The position numbers and the translations under genes are program-made. Of a DNA stretch of 64,000 bases, positions 61,268-64,000 are shown piece by piece. Source of the DNA: Microvelia longipes (lineage: Eukaryota; Arthropoda; Insecta; Hemiptera; Veliidae); contig JACMZG010001908.1 in NCBI GenBank assembly GCA_018340805.1, positions 34,912,445-34,976,444 of the forward strand. Reading direction: 5' to 3'. The first letter of the stretch is position 1; the number at the start of each line of letters is the position of its first letter. Below the pieces are notes generated by a model that saw only the letters and a list, made by a program, of their open reading frames with translations, was not told where the DNA came from and did no database searches.

Positions 61268-61462
61268 ATTAAATGCCTACTCTAGGGCCTTTGGGTCCAT
61301 CAGGGTATTCACCCAGCGGAAACCACCTTAGTTGGGTTGCATTCACTATTCTCTAAGAATGGATTATATATAAACTTAGCCATAAAAGAGCATCGCCAAG
61401 GCTGCGAACCCCGGACCTCCGGTGCCGAAATCGAGTGCTTATACGATTACGGCCACAGAGAC
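61268..61462 (-). mobile_element. tRNA-derived SINE (family S1), copy C
   Basis: The minus strand has TGTGGCCGTAATCGTATAAG (box-A region), GGAGGTCCGGGGTTCGCAGC (box-B region), then GGTGGTTTCCGCTGGGTG, CCTGATGG, and a GGCATTTAA end. It aligns with copy A throughout. The hairpin GGGT-GAAT-ACCC is present, while the GNRA-capped stem of copy A is degenerate here. Confidence 0.75.
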
Positions 61463-63617
<2,155 letters not shown>

Positions 63618-63659
63618 ATAAATTTATATAAGCTTCTATAGGAGCTTATATAAATTTAT
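63618..63659. repeat. Perfect 17-bp-arm hairpin
   Basis: ATAAATTTATATAAGCT and its exact complement flank an 8-nt loop TCTATAGG. Confidence 0.9.
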
Positions 63660-63773
63660 CTTCTTATCCACCCTAATCGAACGTTTAAAAAAACAAATCA
63701 GAAATATCTACATAACAAAACTACAGAATAATAGAACAACTGATTCCATTAAAATTGCGTTATAATGAAAACC

Positions 63774-63833
63774 TAAATTTAAACGTCTACATAGCACCTA
63801 TATGTATGATATGTAGTTAGACGTTTAAATTTA
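63774..63833. repeat. Perfect 16-bp-arm inverted repeat
   Basis: TAAATTTAAACGTCTA and its exact complement flank a 28-nt spacer that itself contains CTACATA...TATGTAG complementarity. Confidence 0.9.
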
Positions 63834-64000
63834 AAATAAAATGTATTTCTCTTGCGTGATGTTATAGTTTCTTTAGAACCGAAGTTACAATTCAGCGCAC
63901 TGTGCCCCCGTTTTTATCGAAATAACTTAATAGTTTACTATTCGAAAACCTATTTCAAATGTCTATCAACGATTATTTGTACATTTAATTTATTATACAT

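Overview
This window looks like a stretch of a large, AT-rich, repeat-dense eukaryotic nuclear genome, most likely an invertebrate animal; I cannot place it more narrowly. The reasons are GT/AG-type exon boundaries, tRNA-derived SINE-like repeats, a hAT-type element with an 8-bp target duplication, many terminal-inverted-repeat (MITE-like) elements and about fourteen (TA)n tracts up to about 235 bp. There is no bacterial-style gene packing, no long ORF, no rRNA, no convincing functional tRNA gene and no CRISPR array.

Protein-coding content is very sparse. The best candidate is one plus-strand gene with two exons at about 8311-8458 and 46949-47200. Both are richer in G+C and in His/Pro than their surroundings. 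The first ends on a CAG|GTATGC donor in phase 1, and the second starts in phase 1 after an AG and ends in phase 1 at a GT, so they join in frame across an intron of about 38 kb. The product is not recognised. If the model is right, everything between the exons is intron. A weaker minus-strand exon candidate lies near 30179-30292.

The rest is repeats. From 1 to 8 kb: TA tracts (one inside a palindrome), a tRNA-like SINE candidate, and a 449-bp MITE. From 8.6 to 14 kb: two inverted-repeat elements, a tRNA-headed SINE, and a pair of inverted arms that each carry a hammerhead-ribozyme-like core. At 15.9-16.6 kb: a 703-bp non-autonomous hAT-like element. At 20-23 kb: TA tracts whose edges are inverted duplications of nearby sequence. 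From 27 to 31 kb: minisatellite, MITE fragments and a TA-flanked foldback MITE. At 41.5-43.7 kb: a dense nest of mutually inverted repeats, the longest TA tract and a ~150-bp tandem repeat. At 48-54 kb: four tandem repeat blocks. At 57-60.5 kb: two copies of a striking GC-rich string of perfect hairpins, each followed by a copy of an ~0.85-kb module that on the minus strand carries a TATA-like box, a good Kozak context and a conserved 43-codon ORF.

No pathway or operon can be read from this window. The most unusual signals are the multi-hairpin GC element, the micro-ORF module that follows it, the paired hammerhead-like motifs, and the recurrent palindromes built around TA tracts. All were found by reading alone; no alignment, folding or database search was run.
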